The position numbers were made by a program, and so were the translations under genes. From contig JAJXUS010000116.1 in the NCBI GenBank assembly GCA_021782675.1, positions 1-6,656 of the forward strand: a DNA stretch of 6,656 nt, written 5' to 3'. Below are positions 1 to 6,007 of this stretch, one piece after another. The notes under the pieces are model-generated. The model saw only the letters and a list, made by a program, of their open reading frames with translations, did no database searches and was not told the DNA's origin. The stretch is from Acidobacteriota bacterium (GTDB taxonomy: Bacteria > Acidobacteriota > Terriglobia > Terriglobales > Acidobacteriaceae). How positions within the stretch are numbered: the first letter of the stretch is position 1; each line of letters starts with the position of its first letter.

Positions 1-1
1 C

Positions 2-2362
2 TTTGACCTGACCGGGCCCCAGGTGCAGATCAACGTCACGCGGGACGGCGTCACGCTGCCCATTGCGAAGGTGCCCAATCTTCAACCAGGGGATCGTGTG
101 TGGCTGCGGCCAGACATACCGGACAACGAGGTTGTCCACTATCTGATGATCCCCGTGTTTCTGCGAGGCTCGCTGAATCCTCCTCCCGCCGACTGGTTTA
201 CCAAAGTGGAAGCCTGGCGTGCCGGGCCGCGCCGGGACGGCATCACGCTGACGGTTCCGGACGGCGCGCAGCAGATGCTGCTGTTCTGGGCGCCGGAGAC
301 GGGCGGCGGCTTTACCACCGTGCGTTCTGCGGTCCGCGCCCGGCCGGGAAATTTTGTTCGCGCCGCGCAGGATCTCTACGCCGCCGATCTCACCCGCTCG
401 CGGCTGGATGCCTATGTCGACGCCGTGCGCAAGATTGCGGCGACCGATCCGGCAGACCTGCAAAAGCGGGCCAAACTGCTGGCGCGCACCCTGTATCTCA
501 AGATCAACGAATCCTGCTTTGATCTGCCCACGGATCAACAGGAATCCTGCCTGACCGCCAACACGACGAACCTGGTGCTGAATGATTCGCAGAGCCAGTC
601 CATGGTCACCGCGCTGACCTCAGGCTCTGCCAGCGACATGATCAACCAGCTCTCCTCCTCTACGGCGGCGGGCGGCGGCATGTACAGCCCCTACGTCGGC
701 GCTGTGGTGGACATGGTGCGCATCATGGGCAGCCTGCATACGGCGCAGTACGCGTATATCCCGGGAATCGCCGTGCTGCAGGACGAAACGATGAGCCTGA
801 AGCTGAGCAATCCGCCCTCGTTCAGCAACCCGAAGTCGGTGATGATTGCGACCCTGCCGCCGATCGCACCGGTGCATTATCCGGCGCTTCGCGCCGTCCA
901 TCCCGAGGATGACCTCTGCCTGCAGCGGCCGGATCTGGTGCTGGCTGTGCAGGGTGCGCCGCTCGTGTTCTCGACCAGCTTTGCCCACGGGGTGACACTG
1001 GTCGTCCATGACTCAGCGGGAAAATTTCTGCGCCTTCCTGCAAAGCGTGATCCGGAACGCGGCGGCTTTATCGTGGCTGCCAATAACCTGGATTCATCCG
1101 GCCTGCAGGGCACCATCACGGGCAAGATCAGCGGCGATTGGGGTTTCGATCCCTGGCAGGGACCGGAGTTTCGCTTCGCCAGCTCACGCCCGCAGCAGTG
1201 GCAACTGACATCCGGAGAGTCCTATTCGCTGACCGCGGGCGCGCCTGCTGCTCTGGATCTGCAGGCTGCCACCGCCTGTGTCTCCACTGTCCGCCTGAAG
1301 ACGGCGCAGGGAAAGCTCGAAGCTCTGAAATGGACGGCCAAAGGGCCCGAATCGCTGCAAACTGCCATCCCGCTCGGTACCGAGGCGCGCGGCGACTACC
1401 ACCTGGAGATTCTGCAATACGGACAGTCCCACCCTGACACGGTCACACTGCATGTGTATCCGCCGTCGGCCACCATTGCGGGGCTCACCATGCACGCCAT
1501 GGATACGGATGCGGAGCTGACGGGCAGCCGGCTCGATGAGGTTGCCTCCGTCGATATGAATGGCATCGTCCTCCATCCGGCGAAGGTAGAGCATGAGGGC
1601 GCCGTGGAGCACCTGCTGCTGAGCGGGCCCACCAGCCTTGCCCAGGTAAAGTCACTCAGCAGCGGCAGCTCCGTCGCAGCGCAGGTTCACCTGAGCGATG
1701 GCCGGGTGCTGCAGGTGCCGGTAAAGGTCGGCGCCCCGCGGCCGCGCGTCACATTGATCAGCAAAAATATCGAGCTGAAAACGGCAGGACGCACGGCGCA
1801 CATTGAACTGGGGAACCCCGATGACCTGCCCCAGACCGGACGGCTGCTCTTTTTTCTGCGCTCAAACTCCCCGCAACAGTTCCCGCGCGACGAGACGCTT
1901 GAAGTAGCGGCCGTAAATGGAGGGTTCACCACGATGCTGAGCCTGCAGGATGCCAGCCTGACGCTGGAAGATGCGCAGACCGTACTGGCCGTTCTGGATC
2001 CGGCGAAGGCCTTTGGGCCTTCCGCCTTTGGTCCACTGCAATTTCGACCGGTCGGCAAAGGGGGCGTCAATGGCGACTGGCAGCCGCTTGCCAATCTTGT
2101 TCGCCTGCCCAGTCTGGACCGCGTGAGCTGCCCGGCCGATCCCGTGAAGCCGTGCACGCTCGAGGGCGACAACCTGTTCCTGGTGGATTCGGTCGCGAAC
2201 AACTCCGCGTTTTCCGACCCGCGTCCAGCGCCCGACGGTTTTGCCGGCGGCACCATGACCGTTCCCCGTCCCAATGGAACCACGCTCTATCTCAAGCTGC
2301 GGGATGATCCGACGAGCATCAATCGCGCTTCGCTGCCGGTGCTGCCGGAGGCTGCCCCGTAA
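2..2362 (+). CDS. Large exported-type protein of unknown function, 5'-partial
   Basis: The frame is open from the first bases of the window, so the true start lies upstream; the GTG at 23 is only the first start-like codon inside it. It ends at TAA 2360-2362. About 786 residues are visible. I cannot assign a function; the style resembles large secreted proteins of Acidobacteria. Counting from the GTG, six cysteines stand at 165, 176, 299, 419, 703 and 711; the close pairs 165/176 and 703/711 would suit disulfides outside the cytoplasm. Residues 185-245 are rich in Ser, Gly, Ala and Met. From about 300 on the protein looks like successive beta-rich modules. Two segments share an L-x-G-x-x-L-x-x-V-x-S-V pattern (near 499-510 and 712-724), reminiscent of IPT/TIG immunoglobulin-like folds. 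No catalytic motif or transmembrane segment is visible. Any signal peptide would lie in the missing 5' part. It converges on the next gene with a 32-nt gap. Coding status is very likely; function is unknown. Confidence 0.85.
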   Translation, partial: FDLTGPQVQINVTRDGVTLPIAKVPNLQPGDRVWLRPDIPDNEVVHYLMIPVFLRGSLNPPPADWFTKVEAWRAGPRRDGITLTVPDGAQQMLLFWAPETGGGFTTVRSAVRARPGNFVRAAQDLYAADLTRSRLDAYVDAVRKIAATDPADLQKRAKLLARTLYLKINESCFDLPTDQQESCLTANTTNLVLNDSQSQSMVTALTSGSASDMINQLSSSTAAGGGMYSPYVGAVVDMVRIMGSLHTAQYAYIPGIAVLQDETMSLKLSNPPSFSNPKSVMIATLPPIAPVHYPALRAVHPEDDLCLQRPDLVLAVQGAPLVFSTSFAHGVTLVVHDSAGKFLRLPAKRDPERGGFIVAANNLDSSGLQGTITGKISGDWGFDPWQGPEFRFASSRPQQWQLTSGESYSLTAGAPAALDLQAATACVSTVRLKTAQGKLEALKWTAKGPESLQTAIPLGTEARGDYHLEILQYGQSHPDTVTLHVYPPSATIAGLTMHAMDTDAELTGSRLDEVASVDMNGIVLHPAKVEHEGAVEHLLLSGPTSLAQVKSLSSGSSVAAQVHLSDGRVLQVPVKVGAPRPRVTLISKNIELKTAGRTAHIELGNPDDLPQTGRLLFFLRSNSPQQFPRDETLEVAAVNGGFTTMLSLQDASLTLEDAQTVLAVLDPAKAFGPSAFGPLQFRPVGKGGVNGDWQPLANLVRLPSLDRVSCPADPVKPCTLEGDNLFLVDSVANNSAFSDPRPAPDGFAGGTMTVPRPNGTTLYLKLRDDPTSINRASLPVLPEAAP

Positions 2363-2394
2363 ATGCGGCTCGCGACTGCCGCGTCGCACACCCG

Positions 2395-3393
2395 CTACGG
2401 CTGCGTATTGGCGACCGGCACGCCGCTTGAAAGTTTGCGGAAGACGAACTCCTGGAATAAGGCCGCAACGCCTCCGCTGGCGAGGCCGATGACGCCATTT
2501 TCAATCGTGAGGCCGAAGCCGCGATCGTTGGCCGGATAGTAGGCGTTCGAGATGCCCCCAGCGGCAAAGGTTCCCAGCACGTTGGAATAGTTCGGCTGCC
2601 ACCTCCCGTTGTCGCCGCGCGTGATGAACACGGTGGAGAGGGCGTATAGCGCGCGGGAGCGCGTCGTGCCGGTTCCCTTGTAAAAATATCGCGGGTCCTG
2701 ATGCAGCAGCGAAGGAAAGACCGCGCCGCCCAGCATAACGCCGATAAAGCCGTCGGCGTAGTTCGCGCCATATCGTTTCGAGTAGCCCTGGAACCCCTGA
2801 CCATATCCGCTGAAAGAGTTGTTCGCCTGTTGAATGCCGGCGACGGCACCTACAGTGAGAAACGTGACAGGATCAATCGCAGACCGCCAGGCAAGCCGGA
2901 ATTTCTGACCGCTGGTCAGCGGCTCCGCATGCCAGACATAGCTGGTAAAGAAATTGGGAAACACGCCCAGGATGCGCTGCTTCTCTTCGGCGTGCACCTG
3001 CTGCTGCGCCAGGTCATAGCCGCTGAAGACTGCATGGACGGTCGTGCTGGCCGAGGCAATCTGCAGCGAAATGTCAGGCGCCTGAAACTGCTGATTCGCC
3101 GTCAGGGTAATCAGCGGTCCCACTTCCGGCGCAAATCCATCGGCAGTCACCGAAAGTTGATAGGTTCCCGGCAGCAGGCCGCTGAAGCGAAAGCCGCCCT
3201 CGCCATCTGTACGGCTCGTGTTCTGGGCGGTTGCGGGCGGCGAGGTGAGCGTCACTTCAGCGCCAACGATCACGTGCCCATCCGGCGCCGAGACCGTTCC
3301 GGCGATGCTGGCGCCGGCTCCGGTTGCCGCCACAGACGTGGGGGGCGTCGCTTGCGCGTACAGCAACGGTCCGAGCCATGCCATACAGGCCAT
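2395..3393 (-). CDS. Exported protein with carboxypeptidase-regulatory-like domain
   Basis: Stop is TAG at 2397-2395. Counting from ATG 3393, residues 28-113 form a carboxypeptidase-regulatory-like beta-sandwich: a G-T-V start, D-G turn, paired beta strands, then G-x-F-x-F and L-P-G-T-Y motifs. After a charged linker (H-A-E-E-K-Q-R), residues 140-322 form a Gly/Tyr/Phe-rich domain with Y-G-Q-G-F-Q-G-Y, L-H-Q-D-P-R-Y-F and W-Q-P-N-Y-S-N-V motifs. I recognise this domain from many Acidobacteria proteins but know no function for it. At 332 residues it is far too short for the TonB-dependent barrel that often follows this type of N-terminal domain. The ATG start leaves a truncated signal peptide (ending L-Y-A-Q-A) with no ribosome site. 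The frame stays open upstream and adds a basic, hydrophobic stretch, so the true start is probably ATC 3429 or CTG 3420. It lies last in a possible minus-strand operon behind the pterin dehydratase. The cellular site is probably periplasm or outer membrane (inferred). Confidence 0.9.
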   Translation of the reverse strand: MACMAWLGPLLYAQATPPTSVAATGAGASIAGTVSAPDGHVIVGAEVTLTSPPATAQNTSRTDGEGGFRFSGLLPGTYQLSVTADGFAPEVGPLITLTANQQFQAPDISLQIASASTTVHAVFSGYDLAQQQVHAEEKQRILGVFPNFFTSYVWHAEPLTSGQKFRLAWRSAIDPVTFLTVGAVAGIQQANNSFSGYGQGFQGYSKRYGANYADGFIGVMLGGAVFPSLLHQDPRYFYKGTGTTRSRALYALSTVFITRGDNGRWQPNYSNVLGTFAAGGISNAYYPANDRGFGLTIENGVIGLASGGVAALFQEFVFRKLSSGVPVANTQP

Positions 3394-3436
3394 GCAGAGA
3401 GCGAGAAGAAAATGTCGCAGGATAAAGATACGGGTT

Positions 3437-3441
3437 TCCCT
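3437..3441 (-). promoter_or_regulatory. Ribosome binding site (AGGGA) pointing to a non-ATG start
   Basis: On the minus strand AGGGA lies 7 nt before an ATC codon (3429-3427) that is in frame with the downstream exported protein. Bases just before the first ATG (3393) are pyrimidine-rich with no Shine-Dalgarno sequence. This site therefore argues for initiation at ATC 3429, or at CTG 3420, which would restore a full signal peptide. It is short enough to occur by chance. Confidence 0.4.
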
Positions 3442-3515
3442 GCATCTATCTTCTCAAATCTTCCCGGCAGGTAAGGAGAATCCGGCAGCACGGCTGGCGT
3501 CGGCGGCACGGCAAA

Positions 3516-3791
3516 TCACAAAGCGCTGATTGCGCCGGCCGCCTTGACATCGCGTTCGGTAACACCGCCCGCATCGTGCGACAACAGCGCGACCCGCACC
3601 TTGTTATAGCGGATGTCGATATCCGGATGATGGTCCGAGCGCTCGGCCAGCAGCGCCAGCCGCGTGACGAACGCGAAGGCGGCTGCAAAATCCGGAAAGG
3701 TGGAATCGCGCGTCAGAGCGCCATTTTCAAGCCGCCACTCCCGCAGCGTGCGCAGCGCGTCCTGAATCGCTGCATCAGAAAGTCTGGCCAT
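3516..3791 (-). CDS. phhB: Pterin-4a-carbinolamine dehydratase (PCD/DCoH family)
   Basis: Catalyses dehydration of 4a-hydroxytetrahydrobiopterin to the quinonoid dihydropterin, recycling the cofactor of aromatic amino acid hydroxylases; cytosolic. The 91-residue product matches the family length (about 90-110) and shows the full signature: H54-H55-P56, then Y62-N63-x-V, then S-H72-D-x-G-G-x-T and D81. The two adjacent histidines, H72 and D81 match the active-site set known for this fold. The start is ATG 3791: GGAGGA at 3803-3798 sits 6 nt upstream. An in-frame ATG at 3812 would add seven residues but place this ribosome site inside the gene. It follows the HD-GYP gene by 35 nt in the same direction, so co-transcription is likely. 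No phenylalanine hydroxylase is in the window. In bacteria without such hydroxylases, PCD homologues have been linked to molybdopterin-related roles, so the substrate here is open and the symbol reflects family only. Confidence 0.95.
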   Translation of the reverse strand: MARLSDAAIQDALRTLREWRLENGALTRDSTFPDFAAAFAFVTRLALLAERSDHHPDIDIRYNKVRVALLSHDAGGVTERDVKAAGAISAL

Positions 3792-3797
3792 CAGAAG

Positions 3798-3803
3798 TCC
3801 TCC
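3798..3803 (-). promoter_or_regulatory. Ribosome binding site deciding the PCD start
   Basis: GGAGGA on the minus strand ends 6 nt before ATG 3791. This strong Shine-Dalgarno match is why the shorter start was chosen over the in-frame ATG at 3812. Confidence 0.75.
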
Positions 3804-3826
3804 GGCGGGCACAGCCCAGCCCGAGC

Positions 3827-4999
3827 CTATCTTACTTCGACCGGACCGAAGGTGTAGCTGAATGGGGAAAATTCCGGGCCATCGCGCATGATGCCTTCAC
3901 GCAGATTCAGCCAGATGGAATCTGGCGTCGCGGTGAAGACGTCCACAATGGCAGGGTCAAACTGCGTGCCCGCGCAGCGCAACACCTCACGCCGCGCCTC
4001 TGTAATGGTGCGGGCCCGGCGGTAGGGCCGGTTGGATGTGATGGCATCCAGGGTGTCCGCAACTGCGAAGATACGCGCGCCGATGTGGATCTGCTCTCCC
4101 ATCAGACCGCGCGGGTAGCCGGAGCCGTCGAAACATTCCTGATGTGCGTAGACGATCTCCGCGGCCTCGCGCAGGTAAGGAATTTTGCGAACCATGCGAT
4201 AGCCCAGCTCACTATGCGTCCGCATAATGGCGGTCTCCGCATCCGTCAGTTTTCCGGGCTTGCGCAGAATGGCATCCGGGATCGCCATTTTGCCGATGTC
4301 ATGCAGAAACGCCCCGCGACCCACCACGCGGAGCTGCGGCTCCGAAAGTCCCATCGCCCGGCCAAGCGCCAGGGTGTACGCCGTTACGCGTTTGGAGTGG
4401 CCCTCCGTCTCAGCGTCTTTCAGGTCCAGCGCATTCCCAAGCGCTTCGAGCGTCACATCGTAGGACTGCTCAAGCTGCTGCATGGCGTTTTGCAGAATTT
4501 TTGTGCGGGCCGTAATCAACTGCTCCAGGTGATAGCGGTGCAGATCGTTCTGCACCCGCAGCCGCCGGTATTCGATCGCGCGGTACACAGCGGCCAGCAA
4601 CCGATCGGGCAGACACGGCTGGGGGACAAAGTCGTAAGCGCCGGCCTTGATTCCGGCGATGGCAAGCTCCGTATGGGCCTGCGGGATAAGCAGCAGCAGA
4701 CAAGGGAGGATGCCGGCGTCCGCAGCGCTCTTCGTCAGGGACTCCACCCAGGAAAGAAGCTGCCGGCCATCGTCTCCACACTCCAACAGGAAGACTTCCG
4801 GCCCCCCGGGCGCCCGCATGGCCTCAGCCGCAGCTTCGGTCGAGCCAGCCTTTTCCAGCAGGATGCTGGCTTTTGCCAACACCGCGTCCAGCGCCCCATG
4901 GTTCCGGGACGACTCAGACAGCAGGAGTACCTTTGCCAGGCCTTTGCCCGGCTGCGTGATGAGAGGATCCTGCAGACGGGTTGTGGGGGCAACCGTCAA
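3827..4999 (-). CDS. HD-GYP domain protein with degenerate receiver (predicted c-di-GMP phosphodiesterase)
   Basis: A two-domain signalling protein of 390 residues from TTG 4999. The C-terminal HD-GYP domain (about 180-370) belongs to the family that hydrolyses cyclic di-GMP; acts in the cytosol. Visible motifs: E-T-E-G-H-S-K-R-V (H201), H233-D234-I-G-K237, T-H262-S-E-L-G, H286-Q-E-x-x-D291-G-S-G-Y-P296, A-V-A-D315. The usual second His of H-H-E is Gln287. Residues 23-143 follow the receiver (CheY-like) pattern, but the acidic pair is Ser-Glu (28-29), the phospho-acceptor Asp is Glu73, the switch Thr is Ile105 and the conserved Lys is Gln127. A helix at about 145-180 (K-I-L-Q-N-A-M-Q-Q-L) probably links the domains. 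GAGGA at 5011-5007 lies 7 nt before TTG 4999; GTG 5059 is a longer option adding 20 residues. It stops at TAG 3829-3827, 35 nt before the PCD gene, and is divergent from the sigma factor gene. Confidence 0.93.
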   Translation of the reverse strand: MTVAPTTRLQDPLITQPGKGLAKVLLLSESSRNHGALDAVLAKASILLEKAGSTEAAAEAMRAPGGPEVFLLECGDDGRQLLSWVESLTKSAADAGILPCLLLLIPQAHTELAIAGIKAGAYDFVPQPCLPDRLLAAVYRAIEYRRLRVQNDLHRYHLEQLITARTKILQNAMQQLEQSYDVTLEALGNALDLKDAETEGHSKRVTAYTLALGRAMGLSEPQLRVVGRGAFLHDIGKMAIPDAILRKPGKLTDAETAIMRTHSELGYRMVRKIPYLREAAEIVYAHQECFDGSGYPRGLMGEQIHIGARIFAVADTLDAITSNRPYRRARTITEARREVLRCAGTQFDPAIVDVFTATPDSIWLNLREGIMRDGPEFSPFSYTFGPVEVR

Positions 5000-5006
5000 C
5001 GAATTT

Positions 5007-5011
5007 TCCTC
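5007..5011 (-). promoter_or_regulatory. Ribosome binding site deciding the HD-GYP start
   Basis: GAGGA on the minus strand lies 7 nt upstream of TTG 4999. The upstream alternative GTG 5059 has no comparable purine-rich site at proper spacing, so TTG is preferred although a rarer start. The added 20 residues from GTG would lie before any recognisable domain. Confidence 0.5.
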
Positions 5012-5147
5012 GAAGTCTATCAAGGCGCTCCGTCCGCGCAATTTCTCACAACGGAACACTCAACCATGTAGAACTGACCCGCCCGATGTCACAACTGCCC
5101 AAATCCTGCCGGGACGGGAGAGACGGAACAACTACGGCGTCCGGCAT

Positions 5148-5160
5148 GTGTTTCAAACAC
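5148..5160. promoter_or_regulatory. 13-bp perfect palindrome, candidate operator
   Basis: GTGTTT-C-AAACAC is a perfect inverted repeat with 6-base arms around one central base, in the divergent intergenic region. Read on the minus strand it contains TTGAAA (5156-5151), a 5/6 match to a -35 element facing the HD-GYP gene. The base stretch at the matching -10 distance (TAGTTG near 5134-5129) is poor. A dimeric repressor site is plausible but unproven. Confidence 0.3.
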
Positions 5161-5251
5161 CAGACAGCAGTACCGCTCTGAAAAACGGAAACTTACCGGC
5201 ACCCCCCGCGATGATGGGAGGCATCACAGTCAAGTCAGCTCTTACTATACC

Positions 5252-5284
5252 CACGGAATTTCACCCGTCCAGCGAAATTTGGTG
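5252..5284 (+). repeat. Imperfect inverted repeat / hairpin upstream of sigma gene
   Basis: Arms 5252-5262 and 5274-5284 (CACggAATTTC against GAAATTtgGTG) match at 9 of 11 positions, with an 11-nt loop. As RNA, ten of the eleven positions can pair if one G-U is allowed. It ends about 70 nt before the ATG at 5357, so it could be a 5' leader structure or an operator. It is not followed by a T-run, so it is not a typical terminator. Confidence 0.35.
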
Positions 5285-5340
5285 CGTCGCGTGCAAGAGT
5301 GAAGAACGCCTTTCATCCCCCGGAACCGTCGAACCTATAT

Positions 5341-5345
5341 GGAGG
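5341..5345 (+). promoter_or_regulatory. Ribosome binding site of the sigma factor gene
   Basis: GGAGG lies 11 nt before ATG 5357, slightly long spacing. It overlaps the alternative ATG at 5339, so it cannot serve that start. This is the reason for choosing 5357. Confidence 0.5.
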
Positions 5346-5356
5346 CAAACTCGAAT

Positions 5357-5881
5357 ATGTCCTTTAGCTGCTCTTCGCTTCCTCTGAACCCGATCGTCCA
5401 GCGCGCGGAGGTGACCTACAAACAGGCGGAGGAGGATCGCGACGTCTTTGAGAGCCACCGGCACCATATTTTTTCCGTCGCCTATTACATGACGGGCGAT
5501 GAGCGCGAAGCCGAAGCAATCCTCGGGCAGACATTCATCGAAGCTTTTCGAAACCACAGCAAGCCGAAGGTGCAGGAGCTGGATGAGCAACTGATGCGTG
5601 AGCTATCCACGCGCATCGATCTGGAAGCTGTGCCCGCCGCCGTGCCCGATAACTGCGCCCTGGGCCACCGCAATGTTCGCCGCACCGATATGGAAGAAGC
5701 GCTGTGGCAGTTGCCAGGGCGGGAACGGCTCTGCTTTCTGCTGCGCGATGTCGAGAACTACCCGGCCGAGCGGATTGCCTTGCTGTTGGACATACCGGTC
5801 GCCGATGTGCGAGCCACGCTTCTTTCCGCCAAAATTCGACTGCGTCAAATTCTGGCGGCACAAACTTCACCATCCGCGTAA
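5357..5881 (+). CDS. ECF-like RNA polymerase sigma factor (sigma-70 family)
   Basis: The 174-residue product has the length and two-domain plan of extracytoplasmic-function sigma factors, which direct RNA polymerase to a small set of promoters in response to a signal. Region 2 spans about 27-66 (V-F-E-S-H-R-H-H-I-F-S-V-A-Y-Y-M-T-G-D-E). Region 4 spans about 111-167, with A-L-W-Q-L-P-G-R-E-R then a helix-turn-helix ending A-K-I-R-L-R-Q-I-L. Region 2.2, which grips core polymerase, is divergent: the common D-L-L-Q-E-T-F form reads A-I-L-G-Q-T-F (54-60). The linker between regions 2 and 4 is about 45 residues with no extra domain. An earlier in-frame ATG at 5339 would add six residues, but the GGAGG at 5341-5345 overlaps it, so 5357 is favoured. 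Stop is TAA at 5879-5881. No anti-sigma gene is next to it; the following gene encodes a secreted FAS1 protein. Its target promoters and signal are unknown. Confidence 0.82.
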   Translation: MSFSCSSLPLNPIVQRAEVTYKQAEEDRDVFESHRHHIFSVAYYMTGDEREAEAILGQTFIEAFRNHSKPKVQELDEQLMRELSTRIDLEAVPAAVPDNCALGHRNVRRTDMEEALWQLPGRERLCFLLRDVENYPAERIALLLDIPVADVRATLLSAKIRLRQILAAQTSPSA

Positions 5882-5940
5882 TCGCGCGGTCTGCACACCT
5901 TTTCTAAATCTCTCTCTCCTTTCTTCCAATCCATTACATC

Positions 5941-5971
5941 CGAACCTGCGTTCTCCATTTGCAGGTCAACT
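5941..5971 (+). promoter_or_regulatory. Candidate ECF-type promoter for the FAS1 gene
   Basis: CGAACCT (5941-5947) resembles the GGAACTT-like -35 of many ECF sigma promoters, and GTCAACT (5965-5971) resembles their GTC-containing -10, with 17 nt between. A start near 5978 would leave a leader of about 30 nt carrying the ribosome site at 5994-5998. A 6-bp inverted repeat (ACCTGC 5944-5949 / GCAGGT 5961-5966) lies in the same stretch. It is a by-eye match with one -35 mismatch in the key GGAAC core. Confidence 0.28.
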
Positions 5972-5993
5972 GCTCAGTTTGGAAAGAACGAGA

Positions 5994-5998
5994 GAGGA
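5994..5998 (+). promoter_or_regulatory. Ribosome binding site of the FAS1 gene
   Basis: GAGGA lies 9 nt before ATG 6008 in a purine-rich stretch. Together with the clear signal peptide it fixes the start of the FAS1 gene. Confidence 0.65.
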
Positions 5999-6007
5999 AA
6001 CGAGATC

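Larger units (their letters stand above)
5000..5356. other. Divergent intergenic region between HD-GYP and sigma genes
   Basis: About 280-357 nt with no convincing gene, depending on which starts are used. It must hold the promoters of both divergent genes. It contains a perfect 13-bp palindrome (5148-5160) and an imperfect 11-base inverted repeat (5252-5284), listed separately. I saw no clear sigma-70 promoter pair in either direction and no riboswitch family that I recognise. Confidence 0.7.

Noticed and set aside
2365..2382. GCGGC / GCCGC inverted repeat between the convergent genes
   Set aside because: Only a 5-bp stem with an 8-nt loop and no T-run; too weak to call a terminator.
1687..2389. 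Two long minus-strand frames (198 and 175 codons) opposite the first gene
   Set aside because: Ser/Arg-rich low-complexity products, no ribosome sites of note; shadows of the plus-strand gene.
2701..3474. Open frame of 257 codons on the plus strand opposite the carboxypeptidase-regulatory-like gene
   Set aside because: The product is Arg-rich with no recognisable domain, while the opposite strand encodes a recognisable protein.
3464..3488. Direct repeat CCGGCAG (3464-3470 and 3482-3488)
   Set aside because: Seven GC-rich bases repeated once is expected by chance here.
4085..5071. Open frame of 328 codons on the plus strand opposite the HD-GYP gene
   Set aside because: The minus strand encodes clear HD-GYP motifs; the plus reading has no domain and is the usual antisense shadow in high-GC DNA.
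5242..5250. TTACTATAC as a -10 element for the sigma gene
   Set aside because: Only 4 of 6 consensus bases, with no -35 at a suitable distance.
5324..5328. GGAAC as an ECF -35 for autoregulation of the sigma gene
   Set aside because: It lies so close to the start that the -10 would fall within or after the start codon and ribosome site.
5874..5889. CCGCG / CGCGG inverted repeat over the stop codon of the sigma gene, followed by a pyrimidine-rich tract
   Set aside because: The stem is 5 bp and the T-rich part starts about 10 nt later and is broken by C; not a convincing intrinsic terminator.
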